The notes: generated by a model from the letters alone, not told the origin. 64,000 nt of DNA from Hwanghaeella grinnelliae (GCF_004005845.1 NZ_SADE01000001.1:372001-436000); one strand, 5' to 3'. Counted from the stretch's first letter, positions 52,628 through 62,991 are shown. Translations and numbers: made by a program.

Positions 52628-55600
52628 GTGCGACGACGCAGCCTACGCATAACTTTAGAAATCGCCGCTGGGCTAATAGCCGGACTGGCTTTCCTTGTGG
52701 GCATCGGCTTTTGGCGGTTGTCGCAGGGACCCGTTTCGCTCGCCTTTTTGACGCCCGCCGTGCAGCAGGCCTTGTCGCAGTTCGAAAGCCCGATGGAGAT
52801 AGAGGTACAGGATACTGTCCTGTCCTGGGGCGGTTGGGACCGGGCGGTCGATATCCTGATCAAGAATGTCACGTTACGGCAGCCCGGTGAGCGCCCGGCG
52901 ATTGTCTTGCCGGAAGTGTCGGTAGGACTTTCGATCCGTGCGCTTGGCCGTGGGTTGATCGCACCGACCAGTCTGGAGATCTCTTCACCTGAAATCTTGG
53001 TGCAGAGGGATGCGGATGGGCGCTTTTCCTTCGGTTTGTCCGCTCAAGACCTTGAGGCGGGAGACAACGAAACGCCAGTCTCCATGTCGGTGCTGGATGC
53101 ATTTATGCGCCCGCCGGACCCGGACAGCCGATTGGCCTATCTCACCAAGGTCGGCATTCTGAACGCGACCGTCACGGTCAGCGATCAAGTTGCAGGACTG
53201 ACTTGGCGGATGCCACAGTCCAACATCATCCTCGTCCGGGAAGGGAACGAGCTGCGCGGCAATGTCAGTTCCATTTTGACCGCGGTAGGCCAGGAAACGC
53301 CGATATCCGCCGTGATGCTGCGATCCCTGGATACGAGGGCGATGTCCTTCACCCTGAGTTTCGAAGAATTAGATCCAGCATTGGTCGCCAGGGCGATCCC
53401 GGAAGCTTCTTTCCTGAAGGATGTTCAAACGTCCCTGACAGGGTCGGTGAAGGCGAGCCTTCTGTTGGACGGCAGACCGCGAGACGCCGAAATCAATTTG
53501 CGCGGCGATTTCGGCCGCATGGTCCTCAACCTGGATTTGGACGAGGAAACGCCTGTCCTGACCGCTGGGCTGAAACTGTTCGACGTCGATACGAAGAGGT
53601 TGGCGGCGATCAGCCCGCTGTTGGCGGATTTGAAGCCGCTGGCGACACGGCTGGACGGGACCGCCGCGCTGACGACGACGACCGCGGGCGATATCATTGC
53701 CGCCGATTTCGCCGTGACGGGCGGGCAGGGTGAGCTTGATCTTTCGGACTTCGACATTGAGCCGCTTGCGCTTCGGGGGTTGGCCCTGTCCGGCCGTGTC
53801 GACGCGGATCTTATGTCGATCGTGCTTGAAGAAGCGCGTGTCGACTTTCTAGAGGAGACCTCACTTGCCGTGCGAGGGGCCGCGGTGAAGGACGGCAACG
53901 CCTATGCGGTCGACCTTGCTGGCGATGTTACGTCGTTTTCGGCAAATGCACTTGAATTGCTTTGGCCGGAGACGATCAAAGGCGGTGCGCGCAGTTGGGT
54001 TCTTCCCAATATCCCAAAAGCGCTGGTGCCGTCCGCGACGATCGAAGTGCGCGGGCGCGTGCCTTTGGATGACCCGGCGGCGATAGAGCTGGATCAATTC
54101 GGTGGATCGATGGAAATCCGTGACGCCACGGTTCATTATTTTCGGCCCTTGCCGCCGGTCGTCGGCATCTCAGGCCGGGCGGAATTCGGCCCCGGCTATT
54201 TCAATATCACGACGGAAGGCGGGCAGGTCGGCAAGAATATTAAGCTGGGGGCCGGCCGGGTTGATTTGACGGAACTCGATACGCTCGAAAACGCCAGCGT
54301 GTCCGTTGCCCTGGAAACACCCCTCAGGGATGCGCTTCAACTGCTTGACCAGAAGCCGCTCGGTTTGATCACCAAGCTTGATATCGATCCAAACGACTTG
54401 GCTGGGGAAGGAAATGTCGAGACGTCCTTCAAGTTCAGGCTGTTGAACTCTCTAAAAGCGGATGACGTGATTTATGCCGCGCGGGCTTCGATGCGGAATG
54501 TGTCGATGAAGAACGCGCCGCTGGATTCGACGATTTCCAATGGCGTGCTCAATTTGGATTTGAACACTTCCGGGATGACGATTTCCGGCAATGCCGAAAT
54601 GAACGGTGAACCGGTGCTGATCGACTGGCAGGAGAATTTCAAGGACACACAGGACCTGCGCTCGCGCTATGACGTGACCGGTATCGTCGATGACGAGTTC
54701 CTGCGCGGCGTGGGTATCGATTTCGATCCTTATATCAAGGGATCCGCCAAAATAGACCTGACTTATCAATCCTTCCGCCGCCACCCGGCCATGCTCGACA
54801 TTGCCGCAGAGGTGACGGAGTCGGTGATTACCGCGGACGTCTTGAATTGGGCGAAACCCAAGGGTGTTCCGGGGGACCTTTCGTTGCGGATGGTCTTCCT
54901 GCCGGAAGGCGGTGCGCGGTTGGAGGATGTCGTCCTGAAGACCGACGAATTGGATGGGACGGGTACGGTTCTATTAGGGCAGGACTTTTCCACGATCATG
55001 CGGGTCGATATCGATCACCTGAGTTATCGGGGGAACGATGCCAAGGGCGTCATCAAGCGCCGGACGGACGGCGGGTTGAGTATCGATGCTGAAGGCAAAC
55101 GCTTCGACATCAATCATTTTCTTGAACCCGATCGTGGCGATCCCACTGAAGAGGAACCCGGCCTGCCATTCGACCTGATGGCGAGTTTTGACGAGATTGT
55201 GGCCGGCGCGCAGAGGCGCCTTCAGGATGTCGCGGTCACTATGGCGCATGATGGTGACGATGTCCTGGCCCTTCGGTTGGATGCAAGGGTATCGGATGGC
55301 AGCGCGCTCTTGATCCGGCTGGAACCGGCGGGGCCGGGGCAGACCTTGAATGTATCGGCCGATAACGCCGGCGCTGCGCTGGATGCCTTTAACTGGACGA
55401 ACCGGATCCGTGGCGGTCAGCTTTCCGTCCAGGCACAGCGAAAGACGTTGGATGCACCGATGACCGGCACCGTTCTGGTCGAGGATTTTTCGCTAAGCAA
55501 TGCGCCGGCAATCGCCAAGTTGTTGGAGTTCATGTCGCTTACCGGAATTCTTTCCGCCTTTTCTGAAGCCGGTTTGGCATTTGACGAGATGGCGGCGAAT

Positions 55601-55993
55601 TTCAGTTTCGACGACGGCTTTTTGGAGTTCGAAGACGCCCGCGCTTACGGAAGTTCCATAGGGATCACGGGAACCGGCCATATCGACACGGATGCCGAAT
55701 TCGTCGCTGTGGAAGGCACCGTGGTGCCCGCCTATTCGGTCAACCGTGTCCTGGGTGCGATCCCGCTGATCGGTCCCTTGGTTGTCGGCGGGGAAGGTCA
55801 GGGGCTGTTTGCGGCGAACTACAAAATCGACGGTCCACTCGAAGATCCCGAGGTTGCGGTCAATCCGCTCTCCGCACTGGCACCGAGTTTCCTGCGGCGT
55901 TTGTTCAAGGCGGATACGGAGCCGGTTGAGCCGCTTGATACCGGACGCGACGATTCCGGCGGGACGACGGGACCGGCGATCGGCGGCAATTGA
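52628..55993 (+). CDS. YhdP/AsmA-like large envelope protein (DUF3971)
   Basis: This is a 1121-residue protein with a single N-terminal membrane segment (about 8-28), and the rest is expected in the periplasm. It shares with the AsmA/YhdP/TamB group long beta-rich repeats and the closing block GRILSAF-type EFMSLTGILSAFSEAG...FDDGFLEFEDARAYGSSIGITGTGHIDTD, followed by a short disordered tail. Such proteins form lipid-conducting bridges that move phospholipids toward the outer membrane. The start is a GTG at 52628. It is divergent from glnE. Confidence 0.84.
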   Translation: MRRRSLRITLEIAAGLIAGLAFLVGIGFWRLSQGPVSLAFLTPAVQQALSQFESPMEIEVQDTVLSWGGWDRAVDILIKNVTLRQPGERPAIVLPEVSVGLSIRALGRGLIAPTSLEISSPEILVQRDADGRFSFGLSAQDLEAGDNETPVSMSVLDAFMRPPDPDSRLAYLTKVGILNATVTVSDQVAGLTWRMPQSNIILVREGNELRGNVSSILTAVGQETPISAVMLRSLDTRAMSFTLSFEELDPALVARAIPEASFLKDVQTSLTGSVKASLLLDGRPRDAEINLRGDFGRMVLNLDLDEETPVLTAGLKLFDVDTKRLAAISPLLADLKPLATRLDGTAALTTTTAGDIIAADFAVTGGQGELDLSDFDIEPLALRGLALSGRVDADLMSIVLEEARVDFLEETSLAVRGAAVKDGNAYAVDLAGDVTSFSANALELLWPETIKGGARSWVLPNIPKALVPSATIEVRGRVPLDDPAAIELDQFGGSMEIRDATVHYFRPLPPVVGISGRAEFGPGYFNITTEGGQVGKNIKLGAGRVDLTELDTLENASVSVALETPLRDALQLLDQKPLGLITKLDIDPNDLAGEGNVETSFKFRLLNSLKADDVIYAARASMRNVSMKNAPLDSTISNGVLNLDLNTSGMTISGNAEMNGEPVLIDWQENFKDTQDLRSRYDVTGIVDDEFLRGVGIDFDPYIKGSAKIDLTYQSFRRHPAMLDIAAEVTESVITADVLNWAKPKGVPGDLSLRMVFLPEGGARLEDVVLKTDELDGTGTVLLGQDFSTIMRVDIDHLSYRGNDAKGVIKRRTDGGLSIDAEGKRFDINHFLEPDRGDPTEEEPGLPFDLMASFDEIVAGAQRRLQDVAVTMAHDGDDVLALRLDARVSDGSALLIRLEPAGPGQTLNVSADNAGAALDAFNWTNRIRGGQLSVQAQRKTLDAPMTGTVLVEDFSLSNAPAIAKLLEFMSLTGILSAFSEAGLAFDEMAANFSFDDGFLEFEDARAYGSSIGITGTGHIDTDAEFVAVEGTVVPAYSVNRVLGAIPLIGPLVVGGEGQGLFAANYKIDGPLEDPEVAVNPLSALAPSFLRRLFKADTEPVEPLDTGRDDSGGTTGPAIGGN

Positions 55994-55994
55994 C

Positions 55995-56021
55995 GGGCAG
56001 GCGCCGATCGACGGCGCGCCC
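55995..56021. terminator. GC-rich hairpin between convergent yhdP-like and tyrS genes
   Basis: GCGCCG / CGGCGC with a 5-base loop is extended by GGGC / GCCC across a two-base bulge, between two convergent stops. It lacks a U-tract on either strand, so it is a possible terminator or message-end stabiliser rather than a standard intrinsic terminator. Confidence 0.4.
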
Positions 56022-56025
56022 GCTG

Positions 56026-57279
56026 TTAAGCGGGACGCACCAAGATATGACGTTTCTTCCCAGAAGACAGTTTGATCACGCCCTCATCCATAAGATCGGA
56101 AAGCGTGACCGTCATGCTGTCGCTGGCGATCTTCTCGTCATTCAGACGGGCGCCACCGTTCTTGATCAACCGGCGCGCTTCCCCGTTGCTGGCCGCGAGG
56201 CCCGCGCGGTTCAGAATATCGAGAATGCCGATGCCGGCCTCAAGGTCCCCACGCGGGATCTCGACCGTGGGCAGGTCGTTTGCAATTTGACCGGCGTCGA
56301 AGGTCTTGCGCGCCGTTTCGGCCGCGGCTTCGGCTGCCGCTGCACCGTGAAGCAAACTGGTCGCTTCGTGCGCTAGAATCTTCTTTGCCTCGTTTATTTC
56401 GGAGCCCTCCAGGGCTTCCAGCTTGGCGATCTCCGCAATGTCCATATCCGTGAACAGACGCAGGAAGCGGCCGACATCGGCGTCGTCCGTATTTCGCCAG
56501 AACTGCCAATAATCGTAGGGCGACAATTGATCCCCATCCAGCCAGATCGCGCCGGAGGCGGTCTTGCCCATCTTTGCGCCACCGGACGTGGTCAGCAACG
56601 GTACCGTCAAGCCGAAGACTTCATTGCCTGAAACCCGGCGGGTCAATTCGATCCCATTGACGATATTGCCCCATTGATCCGAACCGCCCATCTGCATTTT
56701 GCAGCCGACCCGTTTGTTCAACTCCATGAAGTCGTAGGCCTGCAGGATCATGTAGTTGAATTCCAGGAAGGTCAGCGGCTGTTCGCGGTCCAAGCGCAGC
56801 TTCACTGAATCGAAGGATAGCATGCGGTTGATGGTGAAATGCCGGCCGATGTCGCGCAGGAAATCGATGTAGTTAAGCCCGCGGAGCCAATCGTCGTTGT
56901 TCACCATGACGGCGTCCGTCGGCCCGTCCCCGAAAGTCAGGAACTTGGCGAAGACGCGTTTGATGCCCGCAATATTGTCGGCGATCTGTTCGTCGGTCAG
57001 CAGTTTCCGGCTTTCGTCCTTGCCGCTGGGATCGCCGACCCGGGTGGTCCCGCCGCCCATGAGCACGATGGGTTTGTTGCCGGTCTTCTGCAGCCACCGC
57101 AGCAACATGATCGGCAAAAGGCTGCCGGCATGCAGGGACGTCGCCGTTGCATCGAAACCGATATATGCCGGCATAGGACCCTTCGCGGTTTCCGCATCGA
57201 TACCGTCGGCATCGGTGCATTGATGGACAAAACCGCGCTCGGTGACGATGCGCAGGAAGTCTGATTTCGGATTCGCCAT
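56026..57279 (-). CDS. tyrS: Tyrosyl-tRNA synthetase
   Basis: This is a 417-residue class Ic synthetase. The HIGH-like motif reads [24 protein letters not shown] and [14 protein letters not shown] bind substrate; the KMSKS-like motif is KMGKTASG. An S4 RNA-binding domain ends the chain ([18 protein letters not shown]). The ATG at 57279 gives the normal N-terminus [11 protein letters not shown]; the open frame upstream is not coding-like. Confidence 0.96.
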   Translation of the reverse strand: MANPKSDFLRIVTERGFVHQCTDADGIDAETAKGPMPAYIGFDATATSLHAGSLLPIMLLRWLQKTGNKPIVLMGGGTTRVGDPSGKDESRKLLTDEQIADNIAGIKRVFAKFLTFGDGPTDAVMVNNDDWLRGLNYIDFLRDIGRHFTINRMLSFDSVKLRLDREQPLTFLEFNYMILQAYDFMELNKRVGCKMQMGGSDQWGNIVNGIELTRRVSGNEVFGLTVPLLTTSGGAKMGKTASGAIWLDGDQLSPYDYWQFWRNTDDADVGRFLRLFTDMDIAEIAKLEALEGSEINEAKKILAHEATSLLHGAAAAEAAAETARKTFDAGQIANDLPTVEIPRGDLEAGIGILDILNRAGLAASNGEARRLIKNGGARLNDEKIASDSMTVTLSDLMDEGVIKLSSGKKRHILVRPA

Positions 57280-57452
57280 GGGTCGGATACTCGGTGAAAG
57301 GTTATCGGGTCGTGTTGTTTGTTGTCGGTTGCCGTGCGGTTTGGCTTGCACGGCGGCGCGGTTTAGCATGTGCCCGCGTAAGCGGCAATGTAGACGGCGG
57401 GACAAGGAAGGACCTTTAAATGGCGGTTCCCCTGTTGCGCAAGGGAGGACGA

Positions 57453-58586
57453 ATGGCGGACGGACCGGTATGGGCCCTTGGCCTGATGAGCGGAACCAGC
57501 ATGGATGGTGTGGACGCCGCATTGATCAGGACGGACGGCGATACGGTGACGGCGGTCGGCCCGTCGGTCATGGAATCCTACGACGAGGGCTTCCGGGATA
57601 AGCTCCGCGCCATCCTCGGCGCACGCCAGGGAACCCCAGAAATCGAAGCCGTCGAACGGGAGTTGACCCTGCGCCATGCCGATGCGGTTCGGGCTTTGTT
57701 GGCGTTGGCGTCTATCCCGATGTCGGAGGTTGCTGTCATTGGTTTTCATGGTCAGACGATCGCCCATGATCCCGCCAAACGGTTCACTTGGCAGATCGGT
57801 GATGGCGATCTGCTTGCGTGTGAAACCGGCTTGCCCGTCGTTTGCGATTTTCGTTCGGCCGATGTGGCCGCGGGCGGGGAAGGCGCGCCTTTCGCGCCCG
57901 CCTATCACCAGGCGATCATGATGGGACAGGCAAAACCCGCCGTGGTTCTGAATCTGGGCGGGGTCGGAAACGTTACCTGGATGGACGATGATGCCCTGCC
58001 GATTGCGTTCGATACCGGGCCGGGAAATGCCCTGATTGACGATTGGCTGATGACGGAAGCCGGCATTGCCTTCGACGAGGGCGGAAAAATCGCGTCGGCT
58101 GGCAAGGTCGTCCCGGATGTCCTGGCGCGTTTGTTGGACCATCCCTATTTCGACCGATTGCCGCCAAAATCCCTCGACCGAAACGATTTCTCCGCCGATG
58201 CGGTGTCCAACCTGTCGCTTGAGGATGGCGCCGCGACCTTGGCGGCGTTCACGGTGGAAAGTGTTGCCAAAGCCCCCTATCCAAAACCACCCGTGTCGGT
58301 CTTTGTCACAGGCGGGGGACGGAAAAACGCCACCTTGATGCGGGGGTTGTCGGAAAGGCTCGGTGTGCCTGTCTTGCCAATCGAAGAAGCCGGTTATGAC
58401 GGCGACGCACTGGAAGCCCAGGCTTTCGCGTTCCTGGCCGTCCGCCATTTGCGCGGACTACCCACAAGTTTCCCATCCACAACCGCGGTCCCTGCGCCGA
58501 TATGCGGCGGCAAGTTATGTCATCCCCCGCAGGATATGCAGAGGCCGTCCGAGGGCAAGCCGGCCAAAAATCAGTCCGCGGCCTGA
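57453..58586 (+). CDS. anmK: Anhydro-N-acetylmuramic acid kinase
   Basis: AnmK phosphorylates and opens 1,6-anhydro-MurNAc for cell-wall recycling. The 377-residue protein has the phosphate loop [25 protein letters not shown], the block [45 protein letters not shown] and [14 protein letters not shown]. The ATG at 57453 has GGGAGG five bases upstream. A start at 57420 also has AAGGAAGG, so a longer form is possible. The 3' end overlaps the convergent hydrolase gene by 16 bases. Confidence 0.95.
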   Translation: MADGPVWALGLMSGTSMDGVDAALIRTDGDTVTAVGPSVMESYDEGFRDKLRAILGARQGTPEIEAVERELTLRHADAVRALLALASIPMSEVAVIGFHGQTIAHDPAKRFTWQIGDGDLLACETGLPVVCDFRSADVAAGGEGAPFAPAYHQAIMMGQAKPAVVLNLGGVGNVTWMDDDALPIAFDTGPGNALIDDWLMTEAGIAFDEGGKIASAGKVVPDVLARLLDHPYFDRLPPKSLDRNDFSADAVSNLSLEDGAATLAAFTVESVAKAPYPKPPVSVFVTGGGRKNATLMRGLSERLGVPVLPIEEAGYDGDALEAQAFAFLAVRHLRGLPTSFPSTTAVPAPICGGKLCHPPQDMQRPSEGKPAKNQSAA

Positions 58587-59236
58587 CCCTTGGGGTGCCC
58601 TGCATTGTTTTCGTCGAGATAGGACTCGGTCAGTTCCGCGATATCGTCCAATTGGTTGGCGAAGAAGTGGTTGGCGCCTTCCAGTACCTTTTCCGTGACC
58701 GTGATGGTCTTCTGGGAATTGATCTTCTGCACCAGTTTCGTCACCGAATCCGGCGGCACGATCGTATCTTCCGAGCCATGGATAACCAAACCGGATGACG
58801 GGCATGGGGCTAGGAAGGTGAAGTCGTAGATATTCGCCGGCGGGGCAACCGAGATGAAGCTGGTGATTTCCGGACGGCGCATCAGCAATTGCATGCCGAT
58901 CCATGCCCCGAAGGAGAAGCCGGCGATCCAACATTGCTTGGCGTTCTCATTGAAGCTTTGCAGCCAGTCCAGGGCGGAAGCCGCATCGGACAATTCGCCT
59001 TCGCCTTTCGCGAAGATGCCCTGACTTCTTCCAACGCCGCGGAAATTGAACCGCAGGCAGGAAAAGCCCCTATCCGCGAACGTATTGTACATGGTGTAGA
59101 CCACGCGGTTGTTCATCGTTCCGCCATGCTGCGGATGCGGATGAAGAAACAGCGCAATTGGTGCATCCGGCTCGGCGCCATGCGTATAGCGGCCCTCGAG
59201 ACGTCCTTCCGGTCCGTTGATTATGACTTCAGGCAT
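58571..59236 (-). CDS. Alpha/beta hydrolase
   Basis: This is a 221-residue hydrolase with the oxyanion region FLHPHPQHGGTMNNRVV, the FNFRGVGRSQG strand, the nucleophile elbow AGFSFGAWIG (serine), the acid in IHGSEDTIVPP and His in GANHFF. This short type is commonly found upstream of suf/isc clusters in alphaproteobacteria, divergent from the Rrf2 regulator as here. The substrate is unknown. Confidence 0.88.
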   Translation of the reverse strand: MPEVIINGPEGRLEGRYTHGAEPDAPIALFLHPHPQHGGTMNNRVVYTMYNTFADRGFSCLRFNFRGVGRSQGIFAKGEGELSDAASALDWLQSFNENAKQCWIAGFSFGAWIGMQLLMRRPEITSFISVAPPANIYDFTFLAPCPSSGLVIHGSEDTIVPPDSVTKLVQKINSQKTITVTEKVLEGANHFFANQLDDIAELTESYLDENNAGHPKGQAAD

Positions 59237-59568
59237 ACGCTTCCAATCCTAGTCCACAATTATGCAATGACCCGAAGGGGTCAGCCGGTATCGCAATAGC
59301 GTCGTTCATGCAAAAAGGGCACACATCCACAGGGGAAGGAGTTTCCCTCAAGGACGTGAACCCCATGTCGGATGCACGTTACGTATTGTACCACTCTTTT
59401 TTGGGCGTTCTTGGGCAACTCTGCAATACCCGATCAATAAGGATCGCGACTTTCCGGGGCAAAGGTAAGGCTGCTTCGGCCGACAATAAGACCAATGTCG
59501 AATGTATTTTTTCCTGAATGATAATTGATTGTCGCTTCAACCCTATTATATCTTCCGGAGAGTTAACA
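59237..59568. promoter_or_regulatory. 332-base divergent spacer before cysE
   Basis: It separates the hydrolase gene from cysE and must hold both promoters. The cysE-proximal 60 bases are AT-rich (ATGATAATTGATT at 59518-59530). I see no tRNA, clear hairpin or named riboswitch. A 69-codon frame at 59308 has no features of a gene. Confidence 0.4.
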
Positions 59569-60435
59569 ATGAGCCGGATTCTTCTTGACCGGCGATATCG
59601 TGCTCGGCTAGGCGAGGGGTTCGCCGGGATGGGCACTACGGGTCCACAGCAGCGGGTGGGGACGGAAATGACGGTACTACGAACGATTATCGATGAAATC
59701 GATGGCATGATTGCACGCGATCCCGCCGCGCGATCGCGGCTGGAAGTCGTGCTTTGTTATCCCGCATTTCACGCCATCATGGCCTATCGAATGGCACACC
59801 CGTTGTGGCGGCGCGGCTGGCATTTGCTTCCGCGGATGATATGCCAGACGGCGCGTTGGCTGACCGGGATCGAAATCCACCCAGGTGCGAAGATCGGCAA
59901 GAAATTCTTCATCGACCACGGCATGGGCGTCGTGATCGGGGAAACTGCCGAAATCGGCGATAATGTGACCCTCTATCAAGACGTCACCCTGGGCGGTGTT
60001 TCACCTGCCGAGGAAAGCGAAAAGCAGCGCAGCGTCAAACGTCACCCAACATTGGAAGATGGCGTTATCATCGGTTGCGGGGCGCAGATCTTGGGCCCGA
60101 TCACGGTCGGAAAATGCGCGCGCGTCGGTGCCAACTCGGTTGTTGTGAAAGACGTTCCCTACGGTGTTACTGTCGTGGGCATACCGGCGAAGGTCGTCGT
60201 TGCACGTCAACAGGCGCAGGAAACCGTCTTCTCGCCCTACGGCACGCCGATGGGCGATTTGCCCGATCCGGTCGCGCGTGCACTTGAAGGCCTGATGCAG
60301 GAAGTCACGATCCTGCGGAACCAGGTTCAAGTGTTGGAAGGGCGATTGGAAGAGTCCGAAAATCGTGCTGCCACGCCGGGGGCAACCGGGTCGTCGGGTG
60401 ACATGGACTACCGCGTATCGGACTCGAAGCAATAG
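59569..60435 (+). CDS. cysE: Serine O-acetyltransferase
   Basis: CysE makes O-acetylserine, the committed step of cysteine synthesis. The 288-residue protein is the short form: a helical N-terminal part ([23 protein letters not shown]) and a left-handed beta-helix with [27 protein letters not shown] and the catalytic His. The C-terminal tail is longer than usual, ending in a probable coiled coil ([23 protein letters not shown]). The ATG at 59569 has CGGAGAG upstream. Its place next to iscR links cysteine supply to Fe-S assembly. Confidence 0.92.
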   Translation: MSRILLDRRYRARLGEGFAGMGTTGPQQRVGTEMTVLRTIIDEIDGMIARDPAARSRLEVVLCYPAFHAIMAYRMAHPLWRRGWHLLPRMICQTARWLTGIEIHPGAKIGKKFFIDHGMGVVIGETAEIGDNVTLYQDVTLGGVSPAEESEKQRSVKRHPTLEDGVIIGCGAQILGPITVGKCARVGANSVVVKDVPYGVTVVGIPAKVVVARQQAQETVFSPYGTPMGDLPDPVARALEGLMQEVTILRNQVQVLEGRLEESENRAATPGATGSSGDMDYRVSDSKQ

Positions 60436-60554
60436 GCTTTCCAGTTCCGAGGGAGTTGCGAATTAGGCTAAGGCTGGCAGCGATGCCGGCCTTAACTTTT
60501 ATTCGCCAGCCGTAAAGCCATTCATTATGATCACCGAGTTTTGTGCCGGTACTG

Positions 60555-60621
60555 GACTTGATCCTTGCCCGATCTAAGTCTAATCGCACCAATATGCTTA
60601 TTCGGTTCGCGAAACGAACCG
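60555..60621 (+). promoter_or_regulatory. Inverted repeats upstream of iscR (candidate operator)
   Basis: Two repeats precede iscR: GACTTGATC...GATCTAAGTC (60555-60580, imperfect) and CGGTTCG / CGAACCG with a 5-base spacer (60603-60621, perfect). IscR-type proteins usually control their own promoter, so one may be the operator; the second could also form an RNA hairpin 23 bases before the start codon. The promoter position is not certain. Confidence 0.4.
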
Positions 60622-60643
60622 TGAATAATGGGAGATCGAACCT

Positions 60644-61111
60644 GTGCGCTTGAGTACGAAAGGCCGCTATGCGGTAATGGCGCTGGTCGATTTGGCGAAT
60701 ATGGGGGCCGATCGACCTGTGGCGCTGGCGGATATCGCCCGGCGGCAGGAAATTTCTCTATCCTATTTGGAACAGTTGTTCGCGAAGCTCCGCAAAGGCG
60801 GGGCCGTGCGTAGCGTGCGCGGTCCGGGTGGCGGTTACATGCTGGCGCGGCCGGCGGATCAACTGCGGATCTCCGATATTGTGGTCGCGGTTGATGAGCC
60901 GATCCGCGCGACGCGCTGCACCCCGACCTCGCCGGAAGGGTGCATGAACAACAAGACCCGCTGCATCACCCACCACTTGTGGGAAGGGCTTAGCTTGCAA
61001 ATCTTTGAATATCTCAGCTCCGTTACGGTCGCTGATGTTCTTAGCGGCAATATTGCCGGCATGGATAACAGCCCCGAGGCATTGGAAGAGCGGCGCGCCG
61101 CCGCGGAATAG
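60644..61111 (+). CDS. iscR: IscR-type Rrf2 family transcriptional regulator
   Basis: This is a 155-residue regulator with an N-terminal winged helix (STKGRYAVMALVDLA, ISLSYLEQLFAKLRKGG) and the wing RGPGGGYMLAR. Cluster ligands are Cys92, Cys100, Cys107 and His110 (spacing as in IscR, slightly wider between the first two), suggesting [2Fe-2S] sensing of Fe-S status. The start is a GTG at 60644 with GGGAGA upstream. It leads the desulfurase and ferredoxin genes. Confidence 0.93.
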   Translation: MRLSTKGRYAVMALVDLANMGADRPVALADIARRQEISLSYLEQLFAKLRKGGAVRSVRGPGGGYMLARPADQLRISDIVVAVDEPIRATRCTPTSPEGCMNNKTRCITHHLWEGLSLQIFEYLSSVTVADVLSGNIAGMDNSPEALEERRAAAE

Positions 61112-61177
61112 CCACAACGCGTACCGAGGCGCTTACGGATATTCCCTATTGGCGCGACATGCTCTAGAAACGCGGCC

Positions 61178-62296
61178 ATGCCTGATAAGATCTACCTTGA
61201 TTACAACGCGAGTGCGCCTTTGAAACCGGAGGCGCGCGACACGGCTGTTGCCGCGCTCGGCATCGGCGGAAATCCGTCTTCCGTCCATCAATCGGGTCGG
61301 GAGGCGCGCGCGATCATCGAGCGCGCCCGGGAGGATGTGGCCATCCTGGTTGGCGGGCGTACCCAGGACGTGATCTTCACCAGCGGTGCTACCGAAGCGA
61401 ATAATTTGGCCATCCGCGGTTTTGTGCCGGAAGGAGAACCGCGCCGGGTCATCGTCAATGGGACCGAACATCCCTCTGTGTTGGAAGCCGTCGGCGATGC
61501 TGAACATTTGCCCGTGAAGGCGGATGGAGTGGTCGATATCGGTTTCCTTCAACGCATGCTCGCGGACCGGGATTGGCGCAACTGTCTGGTCTCGGTGATG
61601 GCGGTGAACAATGAAACCGGTGTTGTCCAACCGATCGATGAGGTCGTCGCCGTTGCCCATGCCGCCGGCGCAAAGGTCCATTGCGACGCCGTACAGGCGG
61701 CAGGTCACATGCCCATCGACATGCTGGAGCGGGGCATCGATATCGTGACAATTTCAGCCCACAAGATGGGCGGTCCGCGCGGCGTTGGCGCCGTGGCAAC
61801 AGGACCGGGGGTGGCGTTGAACGCTATCATCCGGGGCGGCGGGCAGGAACGGGGCATGCGCTCAGGCACGGAAAACCCGGCCGGCATTGCCGGGATGGGC
61901 GCTGTCTGTGCATCCGCGCCCTCTTACGGGCCGAATGTGGCGAAGGCGCGGGAATTGCGCGACCGGCTTGAGGTCGCTTTGCGCGAAACCATTCCGGCGT
62001 CGGTGATTGTCGCCGCCAACAGCCCCCGGGTAGGCCATGTCTGTTGTGTTGCCCTTCCCGGTGTCCCCGCGGAAACGCAGGTCATGATGATGGATCTGGA
62101 AGGCATTGCCGTCAGTGCGGGGGCAGCGTGCTCGTCCGGGAAGATCAAGACGAGCCATGTTTTGCGGGAGATGGGGCTGGGCGACGACATATCTGGTTCT
62201 GCAATCCGGGTCAGTTTTGGCTGGAACAGCCGGGACGAGGATGTTGACGGTTTCCTGGAAGCCTTTCACCGCATGGCCGCCCGTATCGGCTCATAA
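61178..62296 (+). CDS. Cysteine desulfurase (NifS/IscS family)
   Basis: This is a 372-residue PLP enzyme that mobilises sulfur from cysteine. The opening IYLDYNASAPLKPEA, TSGATEANNLAI, EHPSVLE, CDAVQAAGH, the PLP Lys196 (SAHKMGGPRGVG) and the catalytic Cys318 in AACSSGKIKTSHVL are all present. The short catalytic loop places it with group I enzymes (IscS/NifS). It follows iscR by 66 bases. Confidence 0.93.
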   Translation: MPDKIYLDYNASAPLKPEARDTAVAALGIGGNPSSVHQSGREARAIIERAREDVAILVGGRTQDVIFTSGATEANNLAIRGFVPEGEPRRVIVNGTEHPSVLEAVGDAEHLPVKADGVVDIGFLQRMLADRDWRNCLVSVMAVNNETGVVQPIDEVVAVAHAAGAKVHCDAVQAAGHMPIDMLERGIDIVTISAHKMGGPRGVGAVATGPGVALNAIIRGGGQERGMRSGTENPAGIAGMGAVCASAPSYGPNVAKARELRDRLEVALRETIPASVIVAANSPRVGHVCCVALPGVPAETQVMMMDLEGIAVSAGAACSSGKIKTSHVLREMGLGDDISGSAIRVSFGWNSRDEDVDGFLEAFHRMAARIGS

Positions 62297-62393
62297 TCGT
62301 TAACGGTTTGGACGGATTTTTTCTTTACAGTCAGGGCCTCAAGGAACAAAAACCCAGCCCGAAAGCGTGTCTTGTGAAGTGTGGCGGTCAAAA

Positions 62394-62705
62394 ATGGCGA
62401 AAATTACTTTTGTAAACCGAGACGGCAGTGAAACAGTCGTGGACGCCCGCGACGGCCTGTCGGTCATGGAAGTCGCGATCGACAATGATGTCGATATTGA
62501 GGCCGCCTGCGAAGGGTCTCTGGCTTGTGCGACCTGCCATATGGTTGTGGACTCTGATTGGTACGACAAACTGGATCCGCCGAGCGACGAAGAAGAAGAC
62601 ATGCTCGATTTGGCCTTCGGATTGACCAGAACGTCCCGGCTTACCTGCCAAATCCGCGTCAGCGGCGCAATCGACGGTCTTCGGGTGAAACTGCCTGACG
62701 AATAG
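62394..62705 (+). CDS. ISC-type [2Fe-2S] ferredoxin
   Basis: This is a 103-residue adrenodoxin-type ferredoxin with ligands Cys39, Cys45, Cys48 (ACEGSLACATCHM) and Cys85 (SRLTCQIR). It donates electrons during Fe-S cluster assembly. The ATG at 62394 gives the normal MAKITFVNRDG start; a GTG at 62367 would add nine residues. It is the last gene of the iscR group before gdhA. I see no IscU, IscA, HscB or HscA. Confidence 0.93.
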   Translation: MAKITFVNRDGSETVVDARDGLSVMEVAIDNDVDIEAACEGSLACATCHMVVDSDWYDKLDPPSDEEEDMLDLAFGLTRTSRLTCQIRVSGAIDGLRVKLPDE

Positions 62706-62991
62706 GGGCCCCTCGCGCTGCAGGCGGGATTTTTCATGTCATTCCAACGCTTAGACCGATAACCCGGATCCTGGAAAATGACTCCAAGGTCAAAGGTGTC
62801 ATTGTAAGCGATGCAAAAAGCCTGCTAGGCTTTGTCCCGTAGATCGTTTTCCGGTGGCGGGTCCCGCAAGTTTCCTACCTCCGGTCACGTCACGAAATGG
62901 GTTTTGAACCCGGATCTCAAGGGTCCGGGTATTGTCGTCGTTACAATAACATACCGCCCAAACGGGCGTGCAGCTGGGGAAGGATACATCC
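62706..62991 (+). promoter_or_regulatory. gdhA upstream region with hairpins
   Basis: A weak terminator-like stem (CTCGC / GCGGG, then ATTTTT, 62714-62735) follows the ferredoxin stop. Closer to gdhA, ACCCGGA / TCCGGGT (62908-62930) and CGCCC / GGGCG (62955-62968) could form two hairpins in the message leader. The ribosome site is GGGGAAGGA, about nine bases before the gdhA ATG. No named riboswitch is recognised. Confidence 0.4.
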
